NCBI GenBank assembly: GCA_021827985.1
Contig: JAKATL010000016.1
Location: forward strand, 1 to 45,298
Reading direction: 5' to 3'
From: a bacterium
GTDB lineage: Bacteria; Chloroflexota; Dormibacteria; Aeolococcales; Bog-877
Length of the DNA stretch: 45,298 nucleotides
Shown here piece by piece: positions 16,236 through 23,229 of the stretch. The notes beneath the pieces are model-generated. The model searched no databases. It worked only from the letters and a program-made list of their open reading frames with translations, and was not told the origin of the DNA. The position numbers and the translations under genes were made by a program. The stretch's first letter is position 1; each line of letters opens with the position of its first letter.

Positions 16236-16873
16236 TCCGGGTGCTGGTGGCGGATGACCACCCGGTGGTACGCCAGGGGCTGTGCGCCATGCTGGAGGCG
16301 GAGGCCGACCTCTCAGTCGTGGCCGATGTAGGCGACGGCGCCGCCGCGGTGGCCTCCACTCTGGACCTCCACCCCGATGTGGTCCTGATGGACGTCCAGA
16401 TGCCGGGGATGGATGGCATTCAGGCGCTGCGCGAGATCCTGGGGCGCAGCCCTGGCACCAGGGTGGTGATGCTGACCACCTTCGGCCACGAGAACTACGT
16501 GGTCCCCAGCTTCCGGGCCGGGGCGGTGGGTTATCTCCTCAAGGACGTGTCCCGCCAGGAGCTGGCGGACTCGATCCGGAGGGTCGCGGGAGGGGAGTCC
16601 CTCCTGGAGCGCCCGGCGCCGACACCGGAGGCCGCGGCCATCTCCGATCGGGAGCTGGAGGTGCTCGGGCTGATGGCCCGGGAGATGACCAACCGGGAGA
16701 TCGCCCAGCGGCTCTTTCTCAGCGAGCACACGGTCAAGACTCACGTCAGCCACATCCTCGCCAAGTTGGGGGCCGTGGACCGGGCCGGGGCGGTCCTGCG
16801 AGCCTGGCGCCAGGGGTTGGTGCCGGTGGAGCAGGAGTCCACTCCCGGCGCAAATCAGCCTAATGGGGGATGA
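16232..16873 (+). CDS. LuxR/NarL-family response regulator
   Basis: This 213-residue protein has a receiver with D8/D9, phospho-acceptor D54 (VVLMDVQMPGMDG) and Lys in GYLLKDVSRQ, then a GerE/LuxR helix-turn-helix (ISDRELEVLGLMAREMTNRE, IAQRLFLSEHTVKTHVSHIL). It is the obvious partner of the preceding kinase, with a 4-nt overlap. Its gene ends 113 bp upstream of the ABC binding-protein gene, whose promoter lies in that gap, so this operon is a likely target. Confidence 0.92.
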   Translation: MIRVLVADDHPVVRQGLCAMLEAEADLSVVADVGDGAAAVASTLDLHPDVVLMDVQMPGMDGIQALREILGRSPGTRVVMLTTFGHENYVVPSFRAGAVGYLLKDVSRQELADSIRRVAGGESLLERPAPTPEAAAISDRELEVLGLMAREMTNREIAQRLFLSEHTVKTHVSHILAKLGAVDRAGAVLRAWRQGLVPVEQESTPGANQPNGG

Positions 16874-16893
16874 CGCCGAAGCCCGCGGTTGCC

Positions 16894-16899
16894 TAATAT
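16894..16899 (+). promoter_or_regulatory. -10 box of the first oligopeptide ABC operon
   Basis: TAATAT, about 88 nt before the GTG at 16987, in the 113-bp gap after the regulator gene. No consensus -35 is visible, as expected for an activated promoter. The leader carries the hairpin described next and GGAGGG before the start. Confidence 0.4.
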
Positions 16900-16934
16900 C
16901 TCTTCACCATGTGGGTAAGGGGCCCGCGTGCAAT

Positions 16935-16950
16935 GCCGCCCTTCGGCGGC
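16935..16950 (+). promoter_or_regulatory. 5'-leader hairpin of the binding-protein mRNA
   Basis: GCCGCC, loop CTTC, GGCGGC: a perfect 6-bp stem in the leader, about 35 nt upstream of the start codon. It has no T-run, so it is more likely to stabilise the mRNA or affect translation than to terminate. Confidence 0.35.
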
Positions 16951-16986
16951 GGGTAAGGATCAGGGCACAGGAGGGTTAAGACCGAA

Positions 16987-18930
16987 GTGAGACACATTCC
17001 CAAGCTCTCGTTCTGGCGGATGGCGGGGGTGGCCGCGGTGGCCGCCCTCTTCGTGGCCGCCTGCGGGAGCACCACCACAACCCCGAAGACCACTTCGGGC
17101 GGCACCGTGACCTTTGCCGAGGGGCCGAGCGCGCCCCCCAGCTATATATTCCCGATGGCGAGCGGCACCTACTTCAGCGTCACCAACCTCTCCGACTTCT
17201 CGCAGCTGATGTACGTCCCGCTCTACTGGTTCGGTAACACCAGCTCGCAGCCGGTGTTCAACTCTGCCCTCAGCATCGGCAACCAGCCGACCTTCAGCGA
17301 CAACAACACGGTGGTCAACATCACCCTCAAGCACTGGGAGTGGTCCAACGGCCAGCCCATCACCTCGAAGGACGTGATCTTCTGGCTGAACATGCTCTCG
17401 GCGGCCACCGACCCCAACGCCCCGGCGGTGGGGAGCAGCAGCGCCCCCGGTCCCGGATGGGGGGCTGCCGTTCCGGGCGCCTTCCCGCAGAACGTGGTCA
17501 GCTACAGCTCGACTGGCGAGTACTCGCTGACCATGAAGCTGAACTCGTCCTACAACCCGACCTGGTTCCTCTACAACGAGCTGAGCCAGATCACTCCGCT
17601 TCCGCAGGCCTCCTGGGATGAACTCTCCAGCTCCGGGCCGGTTGGGAGCTACGACGCCACGGCCGAGGCGCGCGTGGCGCTCCCCAACACCTCGCCGGCG
17701 GAGTACGTGCCGTCCGACCCGGGAACCGGGACCAGCGGGGCCCTGGGCGTGGCCCAGTTCCTCAACAGCCAGTCTCAGACCCTTGGGACCTACCAGACCA
17801 ACCCGCTATGGCAGGTGGTGAGTGGGCCTTTTGTCCTGAAGAGTTACACCACGGCTGGCTACGTGAAGATGGTTCCCAACAAGAACTACTCCGGTAGCCC
17901 CAAGCCGACCATCTCGGCATTCGTGGAGGAGCCCTTCACCTCGGACACCTCTGAGTTCAACGCCCTCAAGGCCGGAAGCCTGACGATCGGGTACATCCCG
18001 ACCCAGGACATCACTCAGAAGGCACTCTTGGAGAAGAGCGGCTACACCTTCAACCCTTGGTACGACTTCGGGTTCGTCTATTTCCCCTACAACTTCACCG
18101 AGCCCACCACGGGCCCGATCATGCAGCAGCTGTACTTCCGCCAGGCCTTCCAGTCCCTGGTCAACCAGCAGCAGTACATCAAGGACTTCCTGGCGGGCTA
18201 TGGAGTCCCCACCAACGGGCCGGTCCCGACCTACCCGCCGGGGAACCCCGACGCTAGCCCACTGGAGAGCAAGGGGATGGTCTACCCCTACGATCCCACC
18301 AAGGCGGTAAGCCTTCTGAGGGCCCACGGCTGGACCGTCAACCCGGGTGGGGTCTCCACCTGCACCAAGCCGGGGACCGCCTCTGACGAGTGCGGGAAGG
18401 GCATCGCCTCCGGCGCCCAGCTGAGCTTCCGTCTCCTGTACGCGCAGGGTGCGGTGGCCCTCACCAACGAGATGGAGGCCCTCCAATCCACCGCCGAGCA
18501 GGTGGCCGGGATCAAGCTCACCCTCTCGACCGCTCCCTTCCAGCAGGTAATCGGCACCGCCTTCAACGGCTGCACCTTCTCCACCCCCTGCAGCGGGTGG
18601 GACATGGCCAACTGGGGCGGTGGCTGGGTCTATTCCCCTGACTACTTCCCGACCGGTGGGGAGATCCTGGCAACCGGCGCCTCCAGCAACGCGGGGGACT
18701 ACAGCATCCCCACCAATGACCACAACATCCAGGCCACCCACACAGCCCCCAACCAGACCGCTGAGCTCAAGGCCCTCTTCACCTACGAGGACTATCTGGC
18801 CCAGCAGCTGCCGGTCGTGTACATGCCATCTGGCCCCTACCAGCTCACCATGTACAAGAGCAACCTCAACGGGCTCACACACCAGGGGATCTTCGACGAG
18901 CTGTACCCCCAGTACTACTCGTTCTCCTGA
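16987..18930 (+). CDS. Oligopeptide-type ABC transporter substrate-binding lipoprotein (SBP_bac_5)
   Basis: This 647-residue protein has a signal peptide with lipobox ending at C26 (ALFVAAC), then a serine/threonine-rich linker. The mature part has SBP_bac_5 features: WSNGQPITSKDVIFWLNML early, GPFVLKSYTTAGYVKMVPNK in the middle, then YFRQAFQSLVNQQQYI. It would sit on the outer face of the membrane and deliver peptides or other bulky solutes to the permeases encoded next. It is larger than typical members (about 500-550 residues). The GTG at 16987 has GGAGGG 11-12 nt upstream; an ATG at 17020 is a weaker alternative because it would leave a short positively charged segment. The ligand is unknown. 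Confidence 0.88.
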   Translation: MRHIPKLSFWRMAGVAAVAALFVAACGSTTTTPKTTSGGTVTFAEGPSAPPSYIFPMASGTYFSVTNLSDFSQLMYVPLYWFGNTSSQPVFNSALSIGNQPTFSDNNTVVNITLKHWEWSNGQPITSKDVIFWLNMLSAATDPNAPAVGSSSAPGPGWGAAVPGAFPQNVVSYSSTGEYSLTMKLNSSYNPTWFLYNELSQITPLPQASWDELSSSGPVGSYDATAEARVALPNTSPAEYVPSDPGTGTSGALGVAQFLNSQSQTLGTYQTNPLWQVVSGPFVLKSYTTAGYVKMVPNKNYSGSPKPTISAFVEEPFTSDTSEFNALKAGSLTIGYIPTQDITQKALLEKSGYTFNPWYDFGFVYFPYNFTEPTTGPIMQQLYFRQAFQSLVNQQQYIKDFLAGYGVPTNGPVPTYPPGNPDASPLESKGMVYPYDPTKAVSLLRAHGWTVNPGGVSTCTKPGTASDECGKGIASGAQLSFRLLYAQGAVALTNEMEALQSTAEQVAGIKLTLSTAPFQQVIGTAFNGCTFSTPCSGWDMANWGGGWVYSPDYFPTGGEILATGASSNAGDYSIPTNDHNIQATHTAPNQTAELKALFTYEDYLAQQLPVVYMPSGPYQLTMYKSNLNGLTHQGIFDELYPQYYSFS

Positions 18931-18974
18931 CCTGAGCTAGCGGCGGCGCCAACCTGGATCGCAGCGGTCCAGGC

Positions 18975-19001
18975 GGGGCCCGGCCCAAGCGGCCGGGCCC
19001 C
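18975..19001 (+). promoter_or_regulatory. Strong intercistronic hairpin between binding protein and permease genes
   Basis: Left arm GGGGCCCGGCC (18975-18985), loop CAAGC, right arm GGCCGGGCCCC (18991-19001): 11 perfect G-C pairs. It is not followed by a T-run. It lies 45 nt after the binding-protein stop and 50 nt before the permease start. Such hairpins in importer operons protect the upstream message and reduce downstream expression, so more binding protein than permease is made. This role is inferred. Confidence 0.6.
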
Positions 19002-19051
19002 AAGGCGTCCTCCCGCCCAACTAGGAAGCGGCGCAAGGGAGTGAGACGAAC

Positions 19052-19993
19052 GTGATCGGATACATGATCCGGAGGGTCGGTCAGGCGATCGTGGTCCTCA
19101 TCGGGGTCACGATCATCACCTTCATCTTGCTCCACCTGCTCCCCGGGAGCCCGGTGCGGGCCATCCTCGGCACCAGGGCCAGCCCGTCGACCATAAGACA
19201 GCTGAATGCCGAGCTGGGATTCAACAAGCCGCTGTACGTGCAGTACGGGCTCTGGGTCTGGAACCTTGTCCACCTCAATCTGGGCTTCTCGTACAAGCTG
19301 AACCAGCCGGTGACCGCGCTGATCGGCCAGCGCCTTCCCAAGACACTGTTCTTGGTCGGCTCATCCCTGGTGCTGGCGGTGATCATCGCCGTACCACTAG
19401 GGATCTGGTCGGCGGTGCACCGGAACCGGGCCGACGACTACGTGCTCACCGGGCTCAGCTTCATCTTCTACTCGATGCCCACCTTCCTGCTCGGCATCCT
19501 TCTGATCATCCTCTTCAACCAGACGCTGAACTGGCTGCCGTTCGAGGCCCCGCAGAACCAGAGCTACCCGTGGACCGACCTCAACGGGATGGTGCTGCCC
19601 GTCATGACCTTGACCGCGGTGACGGTCGCCCTTTTCAGCCGCTACATGCGCTCCTCCATGCTGGAGCAGATGATCCAGGACTACGTGCGCACCGCCCGGG
19701 CCAAGGGAGTCTCCAACCAGGCCATCTTGATGATCCACGTCCTGCGCAACGCGCTGATCCCGGTGATCACCCTGATCGGGCTGTCGATCGGGGGTATCGT
19801 CAGCGGCGCGGTGGTGACCGAGGACGTCTTCAACTACCCGGGAATGGGGCTTCTCTACTACAACGCTGCGGTCAGCGACGACTTCCCCACCCTGCTCGGC
19901 TTCGTGGTAGTGGTCGCCCTGGCCACCGTGATCGGCAACCTGATCGCTGACATCCTCTATGCCGTGGCGGATCCGAGGATCCGCTATGTCTAG
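19052..19993 (+). CDS. Oligopeptide-type ABC transporter permease (DppB/OppB family)
   Basis: This 313-residue membrane protein begins MIGYMIRRVGQAIVVLIGVT and then carries ITFILLHLLPGSPVRAILG, the characteristic N-terminal helix and PGSP motif of DppB/OppB. Six membrane helices are visible. The EAA coupling segment with the RTARAKG signature is QDYVRTARAKGVSNQAILMI. The C-terminal VTEDVFNYPGMGLLYYNAA is a family hallmark. It pairs with the next permease. The GTG start has GGGAG upstream. It depends on ATPases encoded elsewhere; the nearest complete pair lies at 29.7-31.8 kb. Confidence 0.92.
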   Translation: MIGYMIRRVGQAIVVLIGVTIITFILLHLLPGSPVRAILGTRASPSTIRQLNAELGFNKPLYVQYGLWVWNLVHLNLGFSYKLNQPVTALIGQRLPKTLFLVGSSLVLAVIIAVPLGIWSAVHRNRADDYVLTGLSFIFYSMPTFLLGILLIILFNQTLNWLPFEAPQNQSYPWTDLNGMVLPVMTLTAVTVALFSRYMRSSMLEQMIQDYVRTARAKGVSNQAILMIHVLRNALIPVITLIGLSIGGIVSGAVVTEDVFNYPGMGLLYYNAAVSDDFPTLLGFVVVVALATVIGNLIADILYAVADPRIRYV

Positions 19994-20035
19994 CCGGCCC
20001 GGGACCCCACCGCTTGAGTTCTGTGAGGGAAGGGA

Positions 20036-20956
20036 ATGAGTGCCGCTGACCCGACCGCCAACCTGCCCGTAGCCGGGGCGCTGCCGGAGGGCGGCGAGGG
20101 CTACCGCTCGGGGTCCATGTGGCGCCTCATCCTGTCGGTCTTCTTTGAGAACCGGCTGGCGATCGTGGGCCTGGGGATCATCCTCTTCATGTTGCTGTTC
20201 AGCTTCGTGGGGCCCTTCATCTACCGCACCCAGCAGGTCTTCAACAACCCCAACATCGCTCACCTGGCACCCAGCCTGGCCCACCCGCTGGGGACCGACC
20301 AGGTGGGGTACGACAACCTCGGGCGGCTGATGCTCGGTGGCCAGAGTTCCCTTGAGGTGGGCTTCGCGGCCGCCATCATCGCGGTTCTCGTGGGGGTGAT
20401 CTGGGGAGCGGTCTCCGGCCTGGCGGGGGGGATCATCGACACGGTCATGATGAGGATCGTGGACGCCCTGCTGGCGATCCCGTTCCTGGTGGCACTCATC
20501 CTGCTGGGAGCCATCTTCACCACCTCCACCCTGGAGCTGATCGTGGTCATCGGACTGGTGGCGTGGCTGGTGCCGGCTCGGCTTGTGCGGGGTGAGACCC
20601 TCAGCCTGCGGGTGCGCGAGTACGTGCAGGCGGTGAGGGTGATGGGCGGCAGCACCCGGAGGGTCCTCTTCCGCCACATCATCCCCAACACCGTGGGAGT
20701 GATCGTGGTCAATGCCACCTTCCAGGTGGCCGACGCGATCATCGCCGTGGCCACCCTGAGCTTCCTGGGAATCGGTGTCCCCCCGCCGGCGACCAACTGG
20801 GGTGGCGAGCTCAGCAATGGGCTGAGCTACATCTACGCCGGCTACTGGTGGCTGATCTACCCCGCGGGGCTGGCGATCGTGCTCACGGTGGTGGCCTTCA
20901 ACTTCGTCGGAGATGCGCTCAGGGACGCCCTGGAGGTGCGGCTGCAGCGGCGCTGA
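20036..20956 (+). CDS. Oligopeptide-type ABC transporter permease (DppC/OppC family)
   Basis: This 306-residue membrane protein has a cytoplasmic N-terminus, a first helix (ENRLAIVGLGIILFMLLFSF), the DppC-type periplasmic loop with HPLGTDQVGYDNLGRLMLGG, five further helices and the EAA segment (REYVQAVRVMGGSTRRVLFR). It ends FVGDALRDALEVRLQRR, typical of OppC. The start follows GAGGGAAGGGA. It completes the membrane part of the importer. A terminator follows 20 nt after the stop, so no ATPase gene belongs to this transcript. Confidence 0.92.
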   Translation: MSAADPTANLPVAGALPEGGEGYRSGSMWRLILSVFFENRLAIVGLGIILFMLLFSFVGPFIYRTQQVFNNPNIAHLAPSLAHPLGTDQVGYDNLGRLMLGGQSSLEVGFAAAIIAVLVGVIWGAVSGLAGGIIDTVMMRIVDALLAIPFLVALILLGAIFTTSTLELIVVIGLVAWLVPARLVRGETLSLRVREYVQAVRVMGGSTRRVLFRHIIPNTVGVIVVNATFQVADAIIAVATLSFLGIGVPPPATNWGGELSNGLSYIYAGYWWLIYPAGLAIVLTVVAFNFVGDALRDALEVRLQRR

Positions 20957-20976
20957 GTCCGCCGCTGTTCTAGGAG

Positions 20977-21016
20977 GGGCCGGGTCGGCGACTGGCTCGC
21001 CGGCCCGGCCCTTCTT
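20977..21016 (+). terminator. Intrinsic-type terminator of the first oligopeptide ABC operon
   Basis: GGGCCGGGTCGGCGA (20977-20991), loop CTGGC, TCGCCGGCCCGGCCC (20997-21011): a 15-bp stem with a single G-T wobble, followed by TTCTT. It lies 20 nt after the permease stop and is the strongest plus-strand terminator candidate in the first half of the window. Confidence 0.75.
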
Positions 21017-21180
21017 CCAATCTGTGCCCGGGGGGCGCCTGGACCAAGTGGGGGAATGGCATGGGCCGCCTGTTCGTGCCCAACGCCCCAGGTCTCCAGG
21101 CCCCGGAGCTGCTGGACCGAACTGACAAGGTCCGTGGCTCCAAGCTCAGCCAGGACCTGGCGAGATTCGCTGAGTTGAAG

Positions 21181-21197
21181 GTGCCCCTGCCGGGCAC
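21181..21197 (-). terminator. Hairpin directly after the MFS exporter gene
   Basis: GTGCCC, loop CTGCC, GGGCAC: a perfect 6-bp stem that starts 5 nt beyond the stop codon of the minus-strand MFS gene. On that strand it is followed by CTTC, not a T-run, so termination would be weak. The rest of 21017-21202 shows no supported gene. Confidence 0.35.
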
Positions 21198-21202
21198 GGA
21201 CG

Positions 21203-22477
21203 TCAGGAGGCGGACTGGCCTGCTGGGCGGTGGCTGCCGAGGAGCCCGGGAACCAGGAGCAGGAAGAGGAGCGGCATCACGGCGCCCCCGGCTCCGGCAA
21301 CGATGAGCACCTGCCGTGCGCCTATGGCCGCTGCCAGGGGGCCGGTGACCGCACTGGAGAGCGGCGTGAGGCTGAAGGAGACCATCATGTCCAGGCTGGC
21401 CACCCGGCCCAGCAGGCGCCCAGGAACCTCCACTCCCATCCGGGAGAACCAGATCACGTTGCCGAGGGCGATGCCGCTCACGGTCACGAAGGAGAGCGGA
21501 AGAAGCTCCCAGGCGGCTCCCGCCAGCCCCATCGGCACCAAGGCGGCCGTGCCAACAGTCCAGCTCAGGAATATCCAGTTGACGTCCCGGCGGGGAACGC
21601 CCCGCCAGCCGACGTAGATCGCGGTCACGATCGCTCCCAAGCCGCCGCAGGCTCCGAACAGCCCCAAGATCTCGGGCCCGGAGTGCAGCCGGTATTTGAT
21701 GAGATAGGGGATGAGGACGGTCAGGGGGCCGGTCAGGGCGATGTTGGCTATCCCTGCTGCACAGAGCCCGGCCCAGATCCAGGGCAGTCCTCGGACGAAG
21801 CGCAGGCCTTCCCGCATCTCCCCGAGGGCGGCGAACCGGCCAGCCGGCGGCGCACTGGGTGCCGCCGTGGGCAGAGGCTGCGAGGAGGACATCGCCGCCA
21901 GTGCGGCGGTCGCCACCATGAAGGTGCCGGCGTCGAGGAGAAAGGCGAGGCCGGTGCCGCCCGCTGCGATCAGGACGCCCCCCACGGCCGGCCCAAGGAG
22001 GCTCGATGTGAGCGGCTGGACGAACTGCTCGACCGCCATCGCCTGGGGCACGAGGTCGGGCCGGATGAGACTGGGCACGATCGCCCGGGAGGCGGGGAGG
22101 AAGAACGCCTGGCTGACACCATAGACCGCGACCAGCACCACGATCTCCCAGAGCCTGATCTGATTCAGGAGGACGAGGACGCCCAGGCCGGCGATCACGA
22201 CTCCGCTCACCACGTTGCCCAGCAGCATCACGAACCGACGGTCGAGCCGGTCGCTCAGAACGCCGCCCACGAGAAGGAGCAGGACCTGCGGAAGTCCGAA
22301 GGCCGCCGAGACCACCCCCAGAGCGGTGGGAGCGTTGGAGAGCCGGTAGACCTCCCAGGCGATGGTCACGAAGTAGACGCCATCGCCGAAGAGGGACACG
22401 GTGCCGCCCGACCAGAGCAGGACGAAGTCGCGGACCGAGAGCAGGTCCCTCAGGTTCTGTGGCAGGAGGCGGCGCAT
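21203..22477 (-). CDS. MFS exporter (MFS_3 / EntS-like group)
   Basis: This 424-residue protein has about 12 membrane helices. After MRRLLPQNLRDLLSVRDFVL, helix 1 begins at LLWSGGTVSLFGDGVYFVTI. The A-type motif after helix 2 reads GGVLSDRLDRRFVM, as in EntS, macrolide-efflux (MefA-like) and tetracycline-type MFS_3 proteins. It probably exports a siderophore or antibiotic. The ATG at 22477 is chosen: the open frame continues 64 codons further, but that part overlaps a long perfect inverted repeat and reads as non-coding. AAGGGGAAC lies just upstream as a ribosome site. It is divergent from hipBA across a 374-bp control region. Confidence 0.85.
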   Translation of the reverse strand: MRRLLPQNLRDLLSVRDFVLLWSGGTVSLFGDGVYFVTIAWEVYRLSNAPTALGVVSAAFGLPQVLLLLVGGVLSDRLDRRFVMLLGNVVSGVVIAGLGVLVLLNQIRLWEIVVLVAVYGVSQAFFLPASRAIVPSLIRPDLVPQAMAVEQFVQPLTSSLLGPAVGGVLIAAGGTGLAFLLDAGTFMVATAALAAMSSSQPLPTAAPSAPPAGRFAALGEMREGLRFVRGLPWIWAGLCAAGIANIALTGPLTVLIPYLIKYRLHSGPEILGLFGACGGLGAIVTAIYVGWRGVPRRDVNWIFLSWTVGTAALVPMGLAGAAWELLPLSFVTVSGIALGNVIWFSRMGVEVPGRLLGRVASLDMMVSFSLTPLSSAVTGPLAAAIGARQVLIVAGAGGAVMPLLFLLLVPGLLGSHRPAGQSAS

Positions 22478-22623
22478 GTCTTTGTTCCCCTTGTTGGCGC
22501 GGACGGGGCAGGCCGCCCCGACCTGGAATGCGGGACCTGACCGTAAAGACGGGAGCGTGGCACGGTAGCTCCGATGGACCGGCCTCTTCCACCCGGAACT
22601 GCGGCTCGCATATCGCGAGTCGG

Positions 22624-22658
22624 GCGGGAGGCAGAGACTAGCAGTCTCTGCCTCCCGC
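22624..22658. repeat. 16-bp perfect inverted repeat
   Basis: GCGGGAGGCAGAGACT (22624-22639), loop AGC, AGTCTCTGCCTCCCGC (22643-22658): every base pairs. It is followed on the plus strand by TTTCC. It lies 147-181 nt upstream of the MFS start, on that gene's leader side, so it could be an attenuator hairpin, an operator or the footprint of a small element. Confidence 0.8.
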
Positions 22659-22678
22659 TTTCCACACATTGCCGCCGA

Positions 22679-22717
22679 TCACCGGGATTCCCCACTTTGG
22701 CTCACCGGAATTTCCCA
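22679..22717. repeat. Tandem direct repeat (two 16-bp units, 23-bp period)
   Basis: TCACCGGGATTCCCCA at 22679-22694 and TCACCGGAATTTCCCA at 22702-22717 are identical at 14 of 16 positions. The 23-bp period is about two helical turns, as in paired binding sites for one regulator. Each unit is weakly self-complementary around GGRATTYCC. Confidence 0.65.
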
Positions 22718-22785
22718 GGCCCGTGGTGAACCGCCCGAGATAGCTAACTGGCGCTGGAACCGCCACTCGCCGGTCACTCACTGTG

Positions 22786-22847
22786 TATAATAGGCCGCAA
22801 GTGACGGGTGTTAGCCAGCTCCGGACCGTTATAGGATATAAGTGACG
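22786..22847 (+). promoter_or_regulatory. hipBA promoter region with two direct repeats
   Basis: TATAAT at 22786-22791 and TATAAG at 22837-22842 are -10 candidates; the second is 9 nt before the hipB ATG and gives a nearly leaderless mRNA. The repeat ATAGG-N4-AAGTGACG occurs at 22790-22806 and 22831-22847, 41 bp apart (about four turns), with each copy at a -10 box. These are good candidates for HipB operator sites. The E. coli HipB operator (TATCC-N8-GGATA) is not present. Confidence 0.5.
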
Positions 22848-22851
22848 TATT

Positions 22852-23229
22852 ATGATGATCACTGAGTCGACCTCAGACCCAGCTGTTCTCGCCGAACTCG
22901 GCAGACGGCTGGCCCTCCTTCGCCTGGAGGCGAACCGCACTCAGCATGACGTCGCCTCGGCGGCTGGAGTCGGAGATCGCACGATGGAGCGTGTCGAGCG
23001 CAACGGCACGACCACCCTGCTCAACTTCGTCCGCATCCTAAGGGCCCTGGGCCTGCTCGAGACCCTTGACCACCTGATTCCTAGCCCTGCCCCGAGCCCA
23101 ATGGCTCAGCTGGCCCTCGCGGGACGGACCCGCAAGCGAGCCTCCGGGACGCGCGTCCGGGCCGCTCCGGCCCACGCGGAGAGGGCTGAATGGCAGTGGC
23201 GCGATCAGCTAGACGGGCCATCCGTTTGA
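22852..23229 (+). CDS. hipB: HipB-type antitoxin (XRE helix-turn-helix)
   Basis: This 125-residue protein contains an XRE/Cro-type HTH in residues about 11-65 (LGRRLALLRLEANRTQHDVA, then ASAAGVGDRTMERVERNGTT and LLNFVRILRALGLLETLDHL), the normal HipB pattern. A basic, Ala/Arg-rich tail follows. It would neutralise the HipA kinase encoded next and repress the operon. Two adjacent ATG codons (22852 and 22855) are possible starts. The operon promoter lies directly upstream with repeated sites. The end overlaps hipA. Confidence 0.85.
   Translation: MMITESTSDPAVLAELGRRLALLRLEANRTQHDVASAAGVGDRTMERVERNGTTTLLNFVRILRALGLLETLDHLIPSPAPSPMAQLALAGRTRKRASGTRVRAAPAHAERAEWQWRDQLDGPSV

Larger units (their letters stand above)
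22478..22851. other. 374-bp divergent control region between MFS exporter and hipBA
   Basis: There is no supported gene. The region holds a small inverted repeat at 22605-22619 (CTCGC, ATATC, GCGAG), a 16-bp perfect inverted repeat at 22624-22658, a tandem 16-bp direct repeat at 22679-22717, and an AT-rich part at 22785-22851 with two direct repeats and -10 boxes. This is an unusual density of repeat structure for this window, and the right-hand part is clearly richer in A/T than its surroundings. Confidence 0.8.

Noticed and set aside
20970..22592. 540-codon open frame on the minus strand over the MFS exporter
   Set aside because: It is an alternative frame of the exporter gene with no domain. 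The exporter frame shows clear membrane helices and MFS motifs.
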